Source of the DNA: a bacterium
GTDB taxonomy: Bacteria; JACRDZ01; JAQUKH01
Direction: 5' to 3'
DNA: 64,000 bases
NCBI GenBank assembly: GCA_028719205.1
Contig: JAQUKH010000005.1
Location: 43,016 to 107,015, forward strand
This document shows positions 25,811 to 34,436 of this stretch, in pieces. The notes below the pieces were generated by a model. It did not search any database. It was not told the DNA's origin and saw nothing but the letters and a program-made list of their open reading frames with translations. The position numbers and the translations under genes were made by a program. Each line of letters opens with the position of its first letter. Positions within the stretch are counted from its first letter, which is position 1.

Positions 25811-26401
25811 CTGCTTATTCAATTTTGCCTTAACCTTTTCTGCCCAGAGATGTTCAGGGTAAAGCTTTAAAAAATTTTCATAAGATTTTATTGCCTCAGT
25901 ATTAAGCCCTTCTAATTCATAACATAAACCTATATAATACTGCGCCTGCGGAGCTTCTTCTGAATCAGGATATTCAGTAAGTACGCGGTTAAAGCTGCCT
26001 CTTGCTTCTTTATAGTTCTTAAGGCCATAATCAATCAGTCCAATATTATAAATTGCCTTTACGTCCCAGTATGATCTAAATTGCGAATTAACTATCTTTT
26101 CAAAGTAGGATTTTGCATTTTCATATTTTTCCTGTTTATTCTGGCTATCTCCCAGGCTGAAATATATTCTCGGGACAACTATATTTTTTGATAACTCTTC
26201 CTGCGGATTAGGGTTTTCTTTATTAACCTCCCGCAGAACCTCATTTAATATTTTATCAGCCTCAGTATATTTCTTCTCAGAGACTAACTCATCTCCCTTT
26301 TCCAATTTTTCCCGAATTTCATCGGGTGTAAAACCTGACAATAAAATAAAACTGATCACTCCAATAAAAAATAATTTAACATTTTTACGGTTAGCATCCA
26401 T
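25802..26401 (-). CDS. Exported tetratricopeptide-repeat protein
   Basis: Start chosen at ATG 26401 behind GGGGGGAA, giving 199 residues; upstream in-frame ATGs have no better site. Residues 1-22 are an export signal (VKLFFIGVISFILLSG). Three or four TPR-type helical pairs follow (YTEADKILNEVLREV; YENAKSYFEKIV; YKEARGSFNRVLTEYPDSEEAPQ). The last one (AIKSYENFLKLYPEHLWAEKVKAKL) resembles the YbgF/BamD class of periplasmic TPR proteins. It probably serves an envelope assembly or scaffold role. It lies upstream of the AAA+/kinase gene on the same strand. Confidence 0.8.
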   Translation of the reverse strand: MDANRKNVKLFFIGVISFILLSGFTPDEIREKLEKGDELVSEKKYTEADKILNEVLREVNKENPNPQEELSKNIVVPRIYFSLGDSQNKQEKYENAKSYFEKIVNSQFRSYWDVKAIYNIGLIDYGLKNYKEARGSFNRVLTEYPDSEEAPQAQYYIGLCYELEGLNTEAIKSYENFLKLYPEHLWAEKVKAKLNKQGR

Positions 26402-26497
26402 GATTCCCCCCATTTTCACCTGTAAAAACAAAACACCCATAATAGGATATTATACCTCAAGTAAAAATTATGTCAAGAACTGGTTTTTTTCGAAGAA

Positions 26498-26692
26498 TTA
26501 TGGACGGAATATCCAGAAGAAAAATAAAAAAATAGCGCTCATTTTTAAGAGGAGAAATATTATTTCAGTAACTTCATCTTGTTTGGTTTTAAATATCGGG
26601 CCTACCCGGACCTTTTTCACATTTTGCTTTATTTTTTTCTTTTTGAATATTTTTTTAAATTGCATCTTGAATTCATTATCGGAAAAGATCAA
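26498..26692 (-). CDS. Small basic protein with C-terminal membrane helix
   Basis: A 64-residue ORF starting at TTG 26692, 8 bases after the mltG stop, with AAAGGT as a ribosome site. A Lys-rich start (FKKIFKKKKIKQNVKKVRV) is followed by a TKQDEVTEII linker and one hydrophobic helix (FLLLKMSAIFLFFFW). The spacing to mltG suggests it is the last gene of the dnaB-alr-mlaF-ruvX-mltG run. No family is recognised, and it could be a tail-anchored envelope peptide. Confidence 0.45.
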   Translation of the reverse strand: MIFSDNEFKMQFKKIFKKKKIKQNVKKVRVGPIFKTKQDEVTEIIFLLLKMSAIFLFFFWIFRP

Positions 26693-26699
26693 TTTACCT

Positions 26700-27662
26700 T
26701 TATATCTTCTTCGAAATTTTTTTATATTTATTTTTAGCTGTTACATGTTCCTGTAATGTACGGCTGAATTCATGAGTTCCGTCCAGACGGGATACAAAAA
26801 ACAAAAAATCGCTCTTGGCAGGATTAAAAACACTCTCCAATGCGGATCTCCCGGGATTACCGATCGGCCCGGGCGGAAGTCCATAATGGAGATAAGTATT
26901 ATAAGGCGAATCTATCCTTAAATCATTATTATACAAACTGTTTTTATGCCTTCCAATAGCATACATAACCGTAACACACGATTCGAGTTTGATCTTTTTA
27001 CGCAAACGGTTAAGAAAAACAGAAGCAACCATTTTTCTGTCATTATTAGCCTCCTTTTCAACAATAGAGGCTAATATTACACATTCTCTCAGGTCTAAAT
27101 TAATTTCTTTATCCTTCCGGGCGGCCAGGGGTAAAATAATATTATTAAATTGTTCTCTCATGAGATCAATGATCTTCTGTTCACTTATACCTTTGTAGAA
27201 ATAATAAGTATCCGGGAACAAAAAGCCTTCTTCTTTATTACTTAACGCGACAAATTTTTCTTTATCTACTAATTTTAAACTTGCCAAAAGTTCCGCTATC
27301 TCAACATTCGTATAACCCTCGGGTATGGTTATCCTTATCCCCTTAATTTCACCCAGATGGACTTTTTTTAAAACTTCCTTTGTTGATAAAGGTGAAAAAA
27401 ATTCATATTCCCCGGCCAGAAGGCTTGAATCCCAGCCCGTTATTTTCAGAAAAACTCTGGTAATAAATTCATTTCTGATAATTCGGTTGGATTTTAATAT
27501 TTTTATGATCTCTCTTGCTGAAACAGACTGGGGAATGGTTATTATTATTGACTTATTTCCTTCGACAAAATCAAACGGGGAATAAATATCATAAAAATAT
27601 GATCCCGCGAATAGAATAATTATTACTGAACAAAATATTAATATTTTAGTTTTCATCGTCAT
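26700..27662 (-). CDS. mltG: Endolytic murein transglycosylase MltG
   Basis: A 320-residue inner-membrane protein with one N-terminal TM helix (ILIFCSVIIILFAGSYFY). It cuts nascent glycan strands and helps set their length. The catalytic region shows ILASIVEKEANNDRKMVASVFLNRL with the family's Glu, then YNTYLHYGLPPGPIGNPGRSALES and the closing DGTHEFSRTLQEH motif. A LysM-like domain precedes it. Start codons ATG 27662 or 27656 both overlap the end of ruvX, so the two are coupled. The mltG-ruvX pairing is conserved in many bacteria. Confidence 0.95.
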   Translation of the reverse strand: MTMKTKILIFCSVIIILFAGSYFYDIYSPFDFVEGNKSIIITIPQSVSAREIIKILKSNRIIRNEFITRVFLKITGWDSSLLAGEYEFFSPLSTKEVLKKVHLGEIKGIRITIPEGYTNVEIAELLASLKLVDKEKFVALSNKEEGFLFPDTYYFYKGISEQKIIDLMREQFNNIILPLAARKDKEINLDLRECVILASIVEKEANNDRKMVASVFLNRLRKKIKLESCVTVMYAIGRHKNSLYNNDLRIDSPYNTYLHYGLPPGPIGNPGRSALESVFNPAKSDFLFFVSRLDGTHEFSRTLQEHVTAKNKYKKISKKI

Positions 27663-28086
27663 TTTGCCGGAAGGTAGATTTAAGGCTGTCTAGGTATCCC
27701 TGTAAGATCAAAACCGCGGATAATTGATCTACGAATTTTTTTCTATCTTTTCTTGAAACATCCCCGCCTATAAGAACATTATTTGATTCTTTGGAAGTGA
27801 ACATTTCATTCCATTCATAAACCGGTATTATTATTTTCCCTTTAATAAAAGCAATAAATTCTTTAACTTTAAGGGTTTGCGGAGTCTCCTCACCCTTAAG
27901 ATTTTTCGGCAGGCCTATAACTATTCCGTCAACTAAATGTTCGTTTATTATCCTTTGCAATTCGGAAACCGCGTTGCTCCATGAAAGATTCTCAAGTGTC
28001 TTCAGTTTTCCCGCTATAATTCCCAGTTGATCAGAAATTGCCAGGCCAATCCTCTTTTCTCCGTAATCTATTCCTAAATAACGCAT
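27646..28086 (-). CDS. ruvX: Holliday junction resolvase-like protein RuvX/YqgF
   Basis: A 146-residue protein, the usual size, with the RNase H-like start MRYLGIDYGEKRIGLAISD (first catalytic Asp) and IVIGLPKNLKGEETPQT. The C-terminal KKFVDQLSAVLILQGYL holds the last Asp. The family's DER(L/F)(T/S)(T/S) motif reads NEMFTS here, so the Asp and Arg are replaced while the Glu stays. In other bacteria the protein acts in 16S rRNA 5' end maturation or as a resolvase. It overlaps mltG by up to 17 bases and follows the ABC ATPase gene by about 20. Confidence 0.9.
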   Translation of the reverse strand: MRYLGIDYGEKRIGLAISDQLGIIAGKLKTLENLSWSNAVSELQRIINEHLVDGIVIGLPKNLKGEETPQTLKVKEFIAFIKGKIIIPVYEWNEMFTSKESNNVLIGGDVSRKDRKKFVDQLSAVLILQGYLDSLKSTFRQNDDEN

Positions 28087-28105
28087 ATTTTTTGTATTAA
28101 TTAAA

Positions 28106-28852
28106 TTAATTGGCTGTAATCGGGCCTTTTGAGCTCCCGGTTATAAATTGCTTGATTACGGGATCGGTTGTACTTTTTATCTCATCCGGCGTCCCGTAAA
28201 AAATTACCTTTCCTTCATAAAGCATCGCTATCCTGTCGGCAATTTTGTAAGCGCTCCTCATATCATGGGTAACAGTTACTGACGTGACATTAAGGCTTCT
28301 ATTGAGATCACTGATCAAGCTGTCGATCGCGTCTGCCATAATAGGATCCAAACCTGTCGTAGGTTCATCATAAAGCACTATTTCCGGATTTGTGGCGATA
28401 GCCCTTGCTAATCCGACTCTCTTTCTCATACCGCCGGATAATTCGGAAGGGCTCAATTTCTCAACCCCGGGTAATCCTACTAACTTTAATTTTTCAGCTA
28501 CGATCTGGTCAATAAATTCCCTTGGATATTTTTTCTGTTCATTTAATCCGAAGGAAACATTTTCTCCCACGGATAAAGAATCAAACAACGCCGCGCCCTG
28601 GAACAGCATGCCGAACTTTCGCCTGAAATTATTTAATTCCCGTTCTTTAAGGCCTGATATATCAACACCGTCAATAAGGATCTGCCCTTTATCAGACTTC
28701 ATGATCCCGATTATCAATTTCAGCAAAATACTTTTTCCACAACCGCTTCTTCCAATAATTACTACGGATTCACCCTTTTTTATTTCCAGATTTACGCCGT
28801 TTAAAACTTTTTTTTCATCAAAATTCTTATAAGCTTCAGAGATCTTTATCAT
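28106..28852 (-). CDS. MlaF-type ABC transporter ATPase
   Basis: A 248-residue ATPase with Walker A GRSGCGKS, signature LSGGMRKRVGLARAIA, Walker B EIVLYDEPTTGLDP and the H loop SVTVTHDM. The GGMRKRVGLARA signature and the FQGAALFDSLSVGENV Q-loop region are characteristic of the Mla/Ttg2 group that moves phospholipids between the membranes. The permease (MlaE) and MCE subunit (MlaD) are not adjacent. They must be elsewhere or the assignment is only to the wider group. Its ATG overlaps the alr stop by 4 bases. Confidence 0.85.
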   Translation of the reverse strand: MIKISEAYKNFDEKKVLNGVNLEIKKGESVVIIGRSGCGKSILLKLIIGIMKSDKGQILIDGVDISGLKERELNNFRRKFGMLFQGAALFDSLSVGENVSFGLNEQKKYPREFIDQIVAEKLKLVGLPGVEKLSPSELSGGMRKRVGLARAIATNPEIVLYDEPTTGLDPIMADAIDSLISDLNRSLNVTSVTVTHDMRSAYKIADRIAMLYEGKVIFYGTPDEIKSTTDPVIKQFITGSSKGPITAN

Positions 28853-29970
28853 ATATATTCCTTTTCAGCATTCATGCCAAACCGGCAGGTTATCTCATAA
28901 TTGATTGTCCCGCTTTTTTTAGCTATTTCTTCAGCGGTAATTATCGCCCTGCCCTGCCTGCCCATAAGCACAACCTCTTCTCCCCGTTCAGGTTCTGCCT
29001 TACCAAGATTAACCAAAAGGCTATCCATACAGATCGTACCCGTCTGGGGATATTTTTTCCCTCTAAAAATAATTTCAGTTTTATTGGATAGAACCCGGCT
29101 GTATCCATGCGAATATCCTATCGGAAGCGTGGCAATAACCGCCTTCTTTGTCAGATGATATGTATGATTATAACTCAGGCCGCATCCTGCTTTAACTTCC
29201 TTCGCAAAAATTATTCTCGACTTCAAACTCATAACCGGTTTCAGGGATATTTTTTTCGGATATTCTTTCGCATCATCAGGATAAAGGCCGTAAAGTATCA
29301 CTCCCGGCCGCACTAAATTGAAATGCGAGTCAGGATAATTCAGTATACCGGCGCTATTAGCCATATGCCGGCAGGGAATATGAATACCCTTATTTTCAGA
29401 CCCCTTAATTAAATTCTTAAATAATCTTAATTGTTTTTCTGAAAAATCATTATCGCTGTGCGCTTTAGCAAAATGTGAAAAAACACCTTCAATTTTTAAG
29501 TTTTTAAGATTTTTAATTTTTTCAACAAATTCCCAAAAAGAATCTAATGAAACACCAAGCCGTCCCATTCCCGTGTCAACTTTTATATGTACAGGATATG
29601 ATTTATTTCTTTTTTTTGATATTTGATCTAATTTTTTCGCGAAATCCAGAGTTAAAACAGTCGGAGTAAGATGAAAATCAATAATTTCCTGCGCCTCTTC
29701 AGGAAAAGACGGCTGTAAAAGAATAATGGACCCGGGTATCCCTGCCTGGCGAAGTTGTTTTCCTTCTTTTAAGTTAGCCACGGCAAACTTGCTTACTCCG
29801 TTATCAGCCAAAGTTTCAGCTATTTTTTCAGCTCCGTGCCCGTAAGCGTCTGCTTTAACAACAGCGCAGATTTCAACCTTTGGGGCGACTACTCTTCTCA
29901 CTTCATTAAGATTATGAACTAACGCCGATAAATCAATCTCTACCCAGCTATATTCCATTTTGTTTATCAT
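28849..29970 (-). CDS. alr: Alanine racemase
   Basis: A PLP enzyme that makes D-alanine for peptidoglycan. It has the cofactor Lys in CAVVKADAYGHGAEKIA near residue 39 and the second catalytic Tyr in GCGLSYNHTY. The conserved GMGRLGV and RPGVILYGLYP motifs are present, along with a C-terminal beta domain (GTICMDSLLVNLG). Start taken at ATG 29970, which shares one base with the dnaB stop (TGATG); a TTG one codon upstream is an alternative. 373 residues, typical length. Confidence 0.95.
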   Translation of the reverse strand: MINKMEYSWVEIDLSALVHNLNEVRRVVAPKVEICAVVKADAYGHGAEKIAETLADNGVSKFAVANLKEGKQLRQAGIPGSIILLQPSFPEEAQEIIDFHLTPTVLTLDFAKKLDQISKKRNKSYPVHIKVDTGMGRLGVSLDSFWEFVEKIKNLKNLKIEGVFSHFAKAHSDNDFSEKQLRLFKNLIKGSENKGIHIPCRHMANSAGILNYPDSHFNLVRPGVILYGLYPDDAKEYPKKISLKPVMSLKSRIIFAKEVKAGCGLSYNHTYHLTKKAVIATLPIGYSHGYSRVLSNKTEIIFRGKKYPQTGTICMDSLLVNLGKAEPERGEEVVLMGRQGRAIITAEEIAKKSGTINYEITCRFGMNAEKEYI

Positions 29971-31322
29971 CAACCATTCTCTTCCTGATGTGATAAATTT
30001 TCAAATTTAGTGTATTCTTTAATAAAAGTCAACTCCACGCTTCCAATAGGCCCGTTTCTTTGTTTACCTATTATTATTTCGGCAATATTTTCAATTTCTG
30101 GAGAAGGTTCATCATCATAGTATTCTTTCCTGTAAATAAAAATAACAAGGTCGGCATCCTGTTCGATCGAACCAGATTCCCTTAGATCCGACAACTGGGG
30201 TTTATGGTCAGTTCTTGACTCCACTGCACGGCTAAGCTGTGATAAAACCATTACAGGTACATTTAATTCTTTTGCTAATGCCTTTAAGGAACGGCAAATA
30301 TTAGTAATTTCCTGCTGCCTGTTTTCTGTCCTTCTCGCGGACTGCATAAGTTGTAAATAATCCACAATGATCAAACCTACATTTTGAGTGCTCATTAACC
30401 GCCGGGCCTTGATCCTCATCTCTAATTCCGACATCATTGAACTGTCATCAATATATATAGGTGCCTCCGCCAATTTTCCGCCCGCGATCGTTAATTTCGG
30501 CCAATCAGAGTCCCTTATAAATCCGGAACGGACATCATGAGCATTGACCCTTGCCTCCGCACAAAGCAAACGCTGAACTAATTGTTCACGCGACATTTCA
30601 AGGCTGAAAATTGCTACAGGGATTTTTTGTTCCACAGCTATATTCTGCGCCATTGTTAAACATAAACTGGTTTTCCCCATTGACGGACGGCCGGCTACAA
30701 TGATCAGATCTCCTTTGTGTAAACCGGCTGTTAACATGTCAAATTTTGGGAAACCTGTTGATACCCCGGTAACATACTCTTTCCGCTGATACATCTTTTC
30801 AATATTATCAAAGGTCCCTTTTAAAATATCTTTTACAGCAACAAAGCCCTGCTTCATTTTTTCTTTTGAAACATCTAAAATAAGGCGTTCTGCATTTTCT
30901 AATATTGAATCAGTTTCCTTTTCATCAGATAAGCTTTCAGACATTATATGCCCCGCGGCATTAATGAGTTCCCGAAGAGTTGATTTTTCCTTAACAATTT
31001 TAGAATGGTGTTCCACATTGGCAGTCGTATCAGTATTCTCTAAAATAGCGGTAAGCGCGGCCGCGCCGCCGATCTCCTCCAATAAATTATTTTTACGCAG
31101 GTTCTCAGTTAAAGTTATCAGGTCAACAGGCTGATTTAGTTCATAGAGTTCAACAATGGCAGAAAAGATCTTACGGTGAGCGATCCGATAGAAATCATTT
31201 TCTTTTAAGATCTCTAATACTTTTCCCATAGCCTCAGGATCAAGTATCATCGATCCGATGACTGCCTGTTCCGCCTCATAATTTTGAGGAAGCTTTTCAA
31301 AATTCGCCTCGGAGGTTTTCAT
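29970..31322 (-). CDS. dnaB: Replicative DNA helicase
   Basis: The hexameric helicase that unwinds DNA at the replication fork. The 450-residue protein has the N-terminal helical domain (NYEAEQAVIGSMILDPEA) and a RecA-like ATPase domain with Walker A AGRPSMGKTSL near 215. It also has IFSLEMSREQLVQRL, Walker B LIIVDYLQLM and the DLRESGSIEQDADLVIFIYR motif near the end. No intein is present. The ATG follows TAAGGAT. It starts a tight minus-strand run dnaB-alr-mlaF-like-ruvX-mltG. Confidence 0.96.
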   Translation of the reverse strand: MKTSEANFEKLPQNYEAEQAVIGSMILDPEAMGKVLEILKENDFYRIAHRKIFSAIVELYELNQPVDLITLTENLRKNNLLEEIGGAAALTAILENTDTTANVEHHSKIVKEKSTLRELINAAGHIMSESLSDEKETDSILENAERLILDVSKEKMKQGFVAVKDILKGTFDNIEKMYQRKEYVTGVSTGFPKFDMLTAGLHKGDLIIVAGRPSMGKTSLCLTMAQNIAVEQKIPVAIFSLEMSREQLVQRLLCAEARVNAHDVRSGFIRDSDWPKLTIAGGKLAEAPIYIDDSSMMSELEMRIKARRLMSTQNVGLIIVDYLQLMQSARRTENRQQEITNICRSLKALAKELNVPVMVLSQLSRAVESRTDHKPQLSDLRESGSIEQDADLVIFIYRKEYYDDEPSPEIENIAEIIIGKQRNGPIGSVELTFIKEYTKFENLSHQEENG

Positions 31323-31464
31323 AAATTACATCCTTATAAAAATAACTTTTTAAAGAAATAGTATATCACAAATGTCAAGATTATTTTATCTCTAATTTAA
31401 ACAAAACAAAAATATATTTAATAATTTATCCATTAATATCTGATATAATTAAAAAGGAGGCAGT

Positions 31465-32610
31465 GTGCGTTATTCTCCTTATATTATTTTAATAACTGTT
31501 TTATATTGTTTAAATTTATTGTCTGCCGGCATAACCTGCGCGCAATCTTCAGATAATAGAAACTCATATGATAGTTCATCGCAATATGTTTTAAATATAT
31601 TGACCGGAAAGGCCTGGGAAAGAGATAAAACAGATGAAGAAGATTTTATTGAAAATATTGAATTTGGACAGGGGTGGCTGTATTTCAAAGGTAAATATAG
31701 CGGAATTATCCGCAAGGATATTAACCAAATAGATATTAAAAATAACCGGTATATTAATTTCAATTTTGTAAACAGCGATTTTGAAAAAATTAATAAAAGC
31801 GATTATGGATCAAATGTATATAGCATTAATATTAAGCTCATCAATTCGGATGGCGAAATAGTTGTGGAAAAATATATAGAGTTTCCAAGCGATATTGAAG
31901 AAAATCTTGTTTCTGTCAACCTGCGTGAATTCTCCCATTTTATCAATACGAATACAATAATAAATAAATTTATTATTTCCAATCCTACATATCCGGGAAA
32001 ATGGGGTTTTAAAGAGATAACTATTACTCAAAAACCCGCAGGTTCTTTGCTCCGGTATGACGGATATGGTTACGCGCCGGAAGAGAGTGAGGGAACATCA
32101 TTGATACCCCAGCCTTTTATATCTAAAAATGTGATCGATCAATATAATAACCTTATTATGGAAGGAGATATTCATCCGAGAGAAGGAACTGTATATGATG
32201 ATGATGGCGGAATTATTTCATTATTTGGATATGAAATGCCGGTTTCATCCGGCGGATGGCTGGATATTGTTATACCCGATGATCTTGTTATTAATATTAA
32301 AGAAAATCCCATAATGTCTCTGGATGTAAAAACAGAAGCAGATCTTTTTAATTTTAATATTATGGCCAGGAATACAGACGGAGAGCTCATTATCGGCGGC
32401 AATAATGACAATAAAGCGCTTGTTGAAATCCAAAACACGAAAAAGGAATGGGAAAATTATAAAATAAATCTTGGAGAAAAAATCTCGAATAAAATATCAA
32501 ATACTAAGATCAAATCAATAAGGTTTTACGATCTGGAAGTAAAAACCAAAGGCGAAAAAATCAAAAATTATTATGAAATAAAATTATCAGGTTTACATTT
32601 TGAAAAATAA
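31465..32610 (+). CDS. Exported protein of unknown function, carbohydrate-binding-like fold
   Basis: A 381-residue protein from GTG 31465 behind a full AAAAGGAGG ribosome site, with a signal peptide to about residue 26 (ILITVLYCLNLLSAGITCAQ). The rest is beta-rich. One module is near residues 55-200 (FIENIEFGQGWLYFKG, FNFVNSDFEKI) and a second near 240-380 (GGWLDIVIPDD, SLDVKTEADLFNFNIMA, KIKSIRFYDLEV). Both look like jelly-roll carbohydrate-binding modules with the pattern strand-FNFV/SLDVK-strand-IRFYDL. No enzyme domain is present. A TATAAT lies just upstream (31444-31449) without a clear -35. It is divergent from dnaB. Confidence 0.65.
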   Translation: MRYSPYIILITVLYCLNLLSAGITCAQSSDNRNSYDSSSQYVLNILTGKAWERDKTDEEDFIENIEFGQGWLYFKGKYSGIIRKDINQIDIKNNRYINFNFVNSDFEKINKSDYGSNVYSINIKLINSDGEIVVEKYIEFPSDIEENLVSVNLREFSHFINTNTIINKFIISNPTYPGKWGFKEITITQKPAGSLLRYDGYGYAPEESEGTSLIPQPFISKNVIDQYNNLIMEGDIHPREGTVYDDDGGIISLFGYEMPVSSGGWLDIVIPDDLVINIKENPIMSLDVKTEADLFNFNIMARNTDGELIIGGNNDNKALVEIQNTKKEWENYKINLGEKISNKISNTKIKSIRFYDLEVKTKGEKIKNYYEIKLSGLHFEK

Positions 32611-32623
32611 CAGTTAAAAACAA

Positions 32624-32658
32624 ATAGGGAGAAGGCTGTATTTGCACCATCTCCCTAT
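32624..32658. terminator. Terminator between convergent genes
   Basis: A 9-bp stem ATAGGGAGA (32624-32632) / TCTCCCTAT (32650-32658) is flanked by A-rich DNA on the left and a T-rich stretch on the right. It separates the plus-strand exported protein gene from rplI on the minus strand. Confidence 0.6.
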
Positions 32659-32684
32659 ATTTTATCTGATTTTTTCTTTAACTA

Positions 32685-33128
32685 TTATTCTTTTACAACT
32701 GAAACTTTAATATTGCAGACAACATCTTTATGAATTTTATATGGTAGAGTATGAACGCCCAGTGTTTTTAAAGGTTCATCCAGATGGATGTCTCTTTTAT
32801 CGATAACAACACCCTGCGCTTCTAAAGCCTCCTGTATATCAGCCGAAGTGACAGATCCGAATAATTTATCCTCTTCGCCGCATTTTCTGGTTATTGTTAA
32901 AGTTAAACTTTCTATTTTGCCGGCTAAAGTTTTCGCGTCTTCAACTTTTTGCTTGTCAAGTTTCTCGTAGCGGGCTTTTTCCGCTTCATAAACTTTAATG
33001 TTAGAAGGAGTTGCGACTAAAGCTAATTTTTTTGGTAATAAAAAATTCCTTGCATACCCTTCCTTAACCTCAAGGACTTTTCCTCTGTTGCCTAATTTTT
33101 CAACATCTTGTATAAGTATGACTTTCAT
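32685..33128 (-). CDS. rplI: Ribosomal protein L9
   Basis: A 147-residue large-subunit protein with the L9 N-terminal signature MKVILIQDVEKLGNRGKVLEVKEGYARNFLLP (read here in parts: LGNRGKVLEV, GYARNFLLPK). A long connecting helix and a C-terminal domain (SVTSADIQEAL) follow. The ATG follows GGAGGATCA. It is the last gene of the rpsF-ssb-rpsR-rplI operon, the standard bacterial order. Confidence 0.97.
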   Translation of the reverse strand: MKVILIQDVEKLGNRGKVLEVKEGYARNFLLPKKLALVATPSNIKVYEAEKARYEKLDKQKVEDAKTLAGKIESLTLTITRKCGEEDKLFGSVTSADIQEALEAQGVVIDKRDIHLDEPLKTLGVHTLPYKIHKDVVCNIKVSVVKE

Positions 33129-33141
33129 TGATCCTCCTGAC

Positions 33142-33435
33142 CTATTCTGCTACAAATGGTAATATTGAGATATCTCTGGCCTTTTTTATTGCCGCTGTGA
33201 TCTTACGTTGATGTACAGCGCAGCTGCCGGATATTCTTTTAGGAATAATTCTTCCTCTCTCAGACACAAAACTCCTAAGACGGTTTACGTCTTTATAATC
33301 TATTGTCCAATCCGGATTTGTACAAAATTTGCAAATTTTAGGCTTTACAATTATCTTAGCCTTCTTTAATTTCGCATTTTTTGCATCTTTAGAATTTTTT
33401 GAATTTCTTGAATTTGTATTTCTTTCCATAAACAT
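33142..33435 (-). CDS. rpsR: Ribosomal protein S18
   Basis: A 97-residue small-subunit protein. The core has CKFCTNPDWTIDYKDVNRL and RGRIIPKRISGSCAVHQRKITAAIKKAR, the diagnostic S18 region. The N terminus is extended by a low-complexity Asn/Ser/Lys stretch (NTNSRNSKNSKDAKNAKLKK) built on a 4-5 residue repeat. The start at 33435 has GGAGGTG seven bases upstream. Its place between ssb and rplI confirms the assignment. Confidence 0.96.
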   Translation of the reverse strand: MFMERNTNSRNSKNSKDAKNAKLKKAKIIVKPKICKFCTNPDWTIDYKDVNRLRSFVSERGRIIPKRISGSCAVHQRKITAAIKKARDISILPFVAE

Positions 33436-33453
33436 ATTAAAGCACCTCCCCGA

Positions 33454-33891
33454 TTAAAATGGCACATCTCCATCATTGTTTTTTAAATCATCCGTTTCTT
33501 CTTTAAAACTATCAGCAAAATCATTGTCGCTGGAAGCTGATTGCGGTAATTTTCCTAAAAATTCGATTTTATCGGCAACTACTTCAAGATTACTTCTCTT
33601 TTGCCCGTCTTCTGTTTCCCAAGACCTGCTCTGGAGCCGGCCCTCAACAAGTACAGGGCTTCCCATTTTAAGGTATTCTCCGCAAAGTTCAGCCAGTTTT
33701 CTCCATGCCACAATATTCACATAACAAACCTCTTCTTTTTTCTCTCCGGAGGTCGTTTTGTATAAACGATTAACCGCGATCCTGAAATTTACCACTGCTG
33801 TCCCGCTTGGCACAAAACGCAATTCAGGATCTCTGGTTAAACGCCCTATCAAAAAAACCCTGTTTAACGTTCCTAATCTTAAGTCGGCCAT
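33454..33891 (-). CDS. ssb: Single-stranded DNA-binding protein
   Basis: A 145-residue OB-fold protein beginning with LNRVFLIGRLTRDPELRFVPSG, with the conserved FRIAVNR and LVEGRLQSRSWET motifs. An acidic tail ends in DGDVPF, equivalent to the DDDIPF peptide that recruits repair and replication partners. It protects single-stranded DNA during replication. It lies between rpsF and rpsR in the usual operon. Confidence 0.97.
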   Translation of the reverse strand: MADLRLGTLNRVFLIGRLTRDPELRFVPSGTAVVNFRIAVNRLYKTTSGEKKEEVCYVNIVAWRKLAELCGEYLKMGSPVLVEGRLQSRSWETEDGQKRSNLEVVADKIEFLGKLPQSASSDNDFADSFKEETDDLKNNDGDVPF

Positions 33892-33924
33892 TTTCTTCCC
33901 CTGTCTTACCGATATTATAATAAT

Positions 33925-34212
33925 TTATTCCACTTTTGTAACTAAATGTCTGATGATACTATCGTTCAATCTGAAATTCCTAACAAGCTCATCTAAAGTC
34001 TTTGCTTCACAGTTGATCTTCATAAAAACATAGTTTCCTTTACCTTCTTTTTCGATAATAAAAGATAATTTCCGCCTGCCCCACTTTTCAATAGTTTCAA
34101 TTTTGCCGCCAGTGGAAATCACTATCTGCTGGAACTTGTTAATTATTTCTTCTGCCTCTTCATCTGTCTTGTTATGATTAATAATATAAATTACTTCATA
34201 ATTTCTCAACAC
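33925..34212 (-). CDS. rpsF: Ribosomal protein S6
   Basis: A 95-residue small-subunit protein starting at GTG 34212 behind GGGAGGTGATC. It has the family start RNYEVIYIINHNKTDEEAEEII and the WGRRKLSFIIEKEGKGNYVFMKINCEA region; S6 pairs with S18 on the ribosome. It is the first gene of the rpsF-ssb-rpsR-rplI operon and is preceded by a strong promoter. Confidence 0.96.
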   Translation of the reverse strand: MLRNYEVIYIINHNKTDEEAEEIINKFQQIVISTGGKIETIEKWGRRKLSFIIEKEGKGNYVFMKINCEAKTLDELVRNFRLNDSIIRHLVTKVE

Positions 34213-34279
34213 CGATCACCTCCCTGAACTTTACAAAAATATTTTTTTATGTAAATCCATTTATTATTGAAAAAGACAT

Positions 34280-34308
34280 ATTATATATAAAATTATTTCA
34301 TTTAGCAA
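34280..34308 (-). promoter_or_regulatory. Promoter of the rpsF-ssb-rpsR-rplI operon
   Basis: On the minus strand TTGCTA (34303-34308), a 17-base spacer and a perfect TATAAT (34280-34285) lie about 70 bases before rpsF, leaving room for an untranslated leader. Confidence 0.65.
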
Positions 34309-34398
34309 GAAATATTTTATTTTTTTTTAAATTAAAGTCTGTTTATTTTAAACCGATAATGTCTTAGAATTTAATTATTATATTATTTAAAAAAAACA

Positions 34399-34427
34399 TT
34401 GTAAAAAATTTAATATTAAAATATAAT
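34399..34427 (+). promoter_or_regulatory. Promoter of parA, predicting a near-leaderless message
   Basis: TTGTAA (34399-34404), a 17-base spacer and a perfect TATAAT (34422-34427) end 9 bases before the parA ATG at 34437. Transcription would begin within a few bases of the start codon, and there is no ribosome site between. Confidence 0.6.
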
Positions 34428-34436
34428 CTAAACAAA

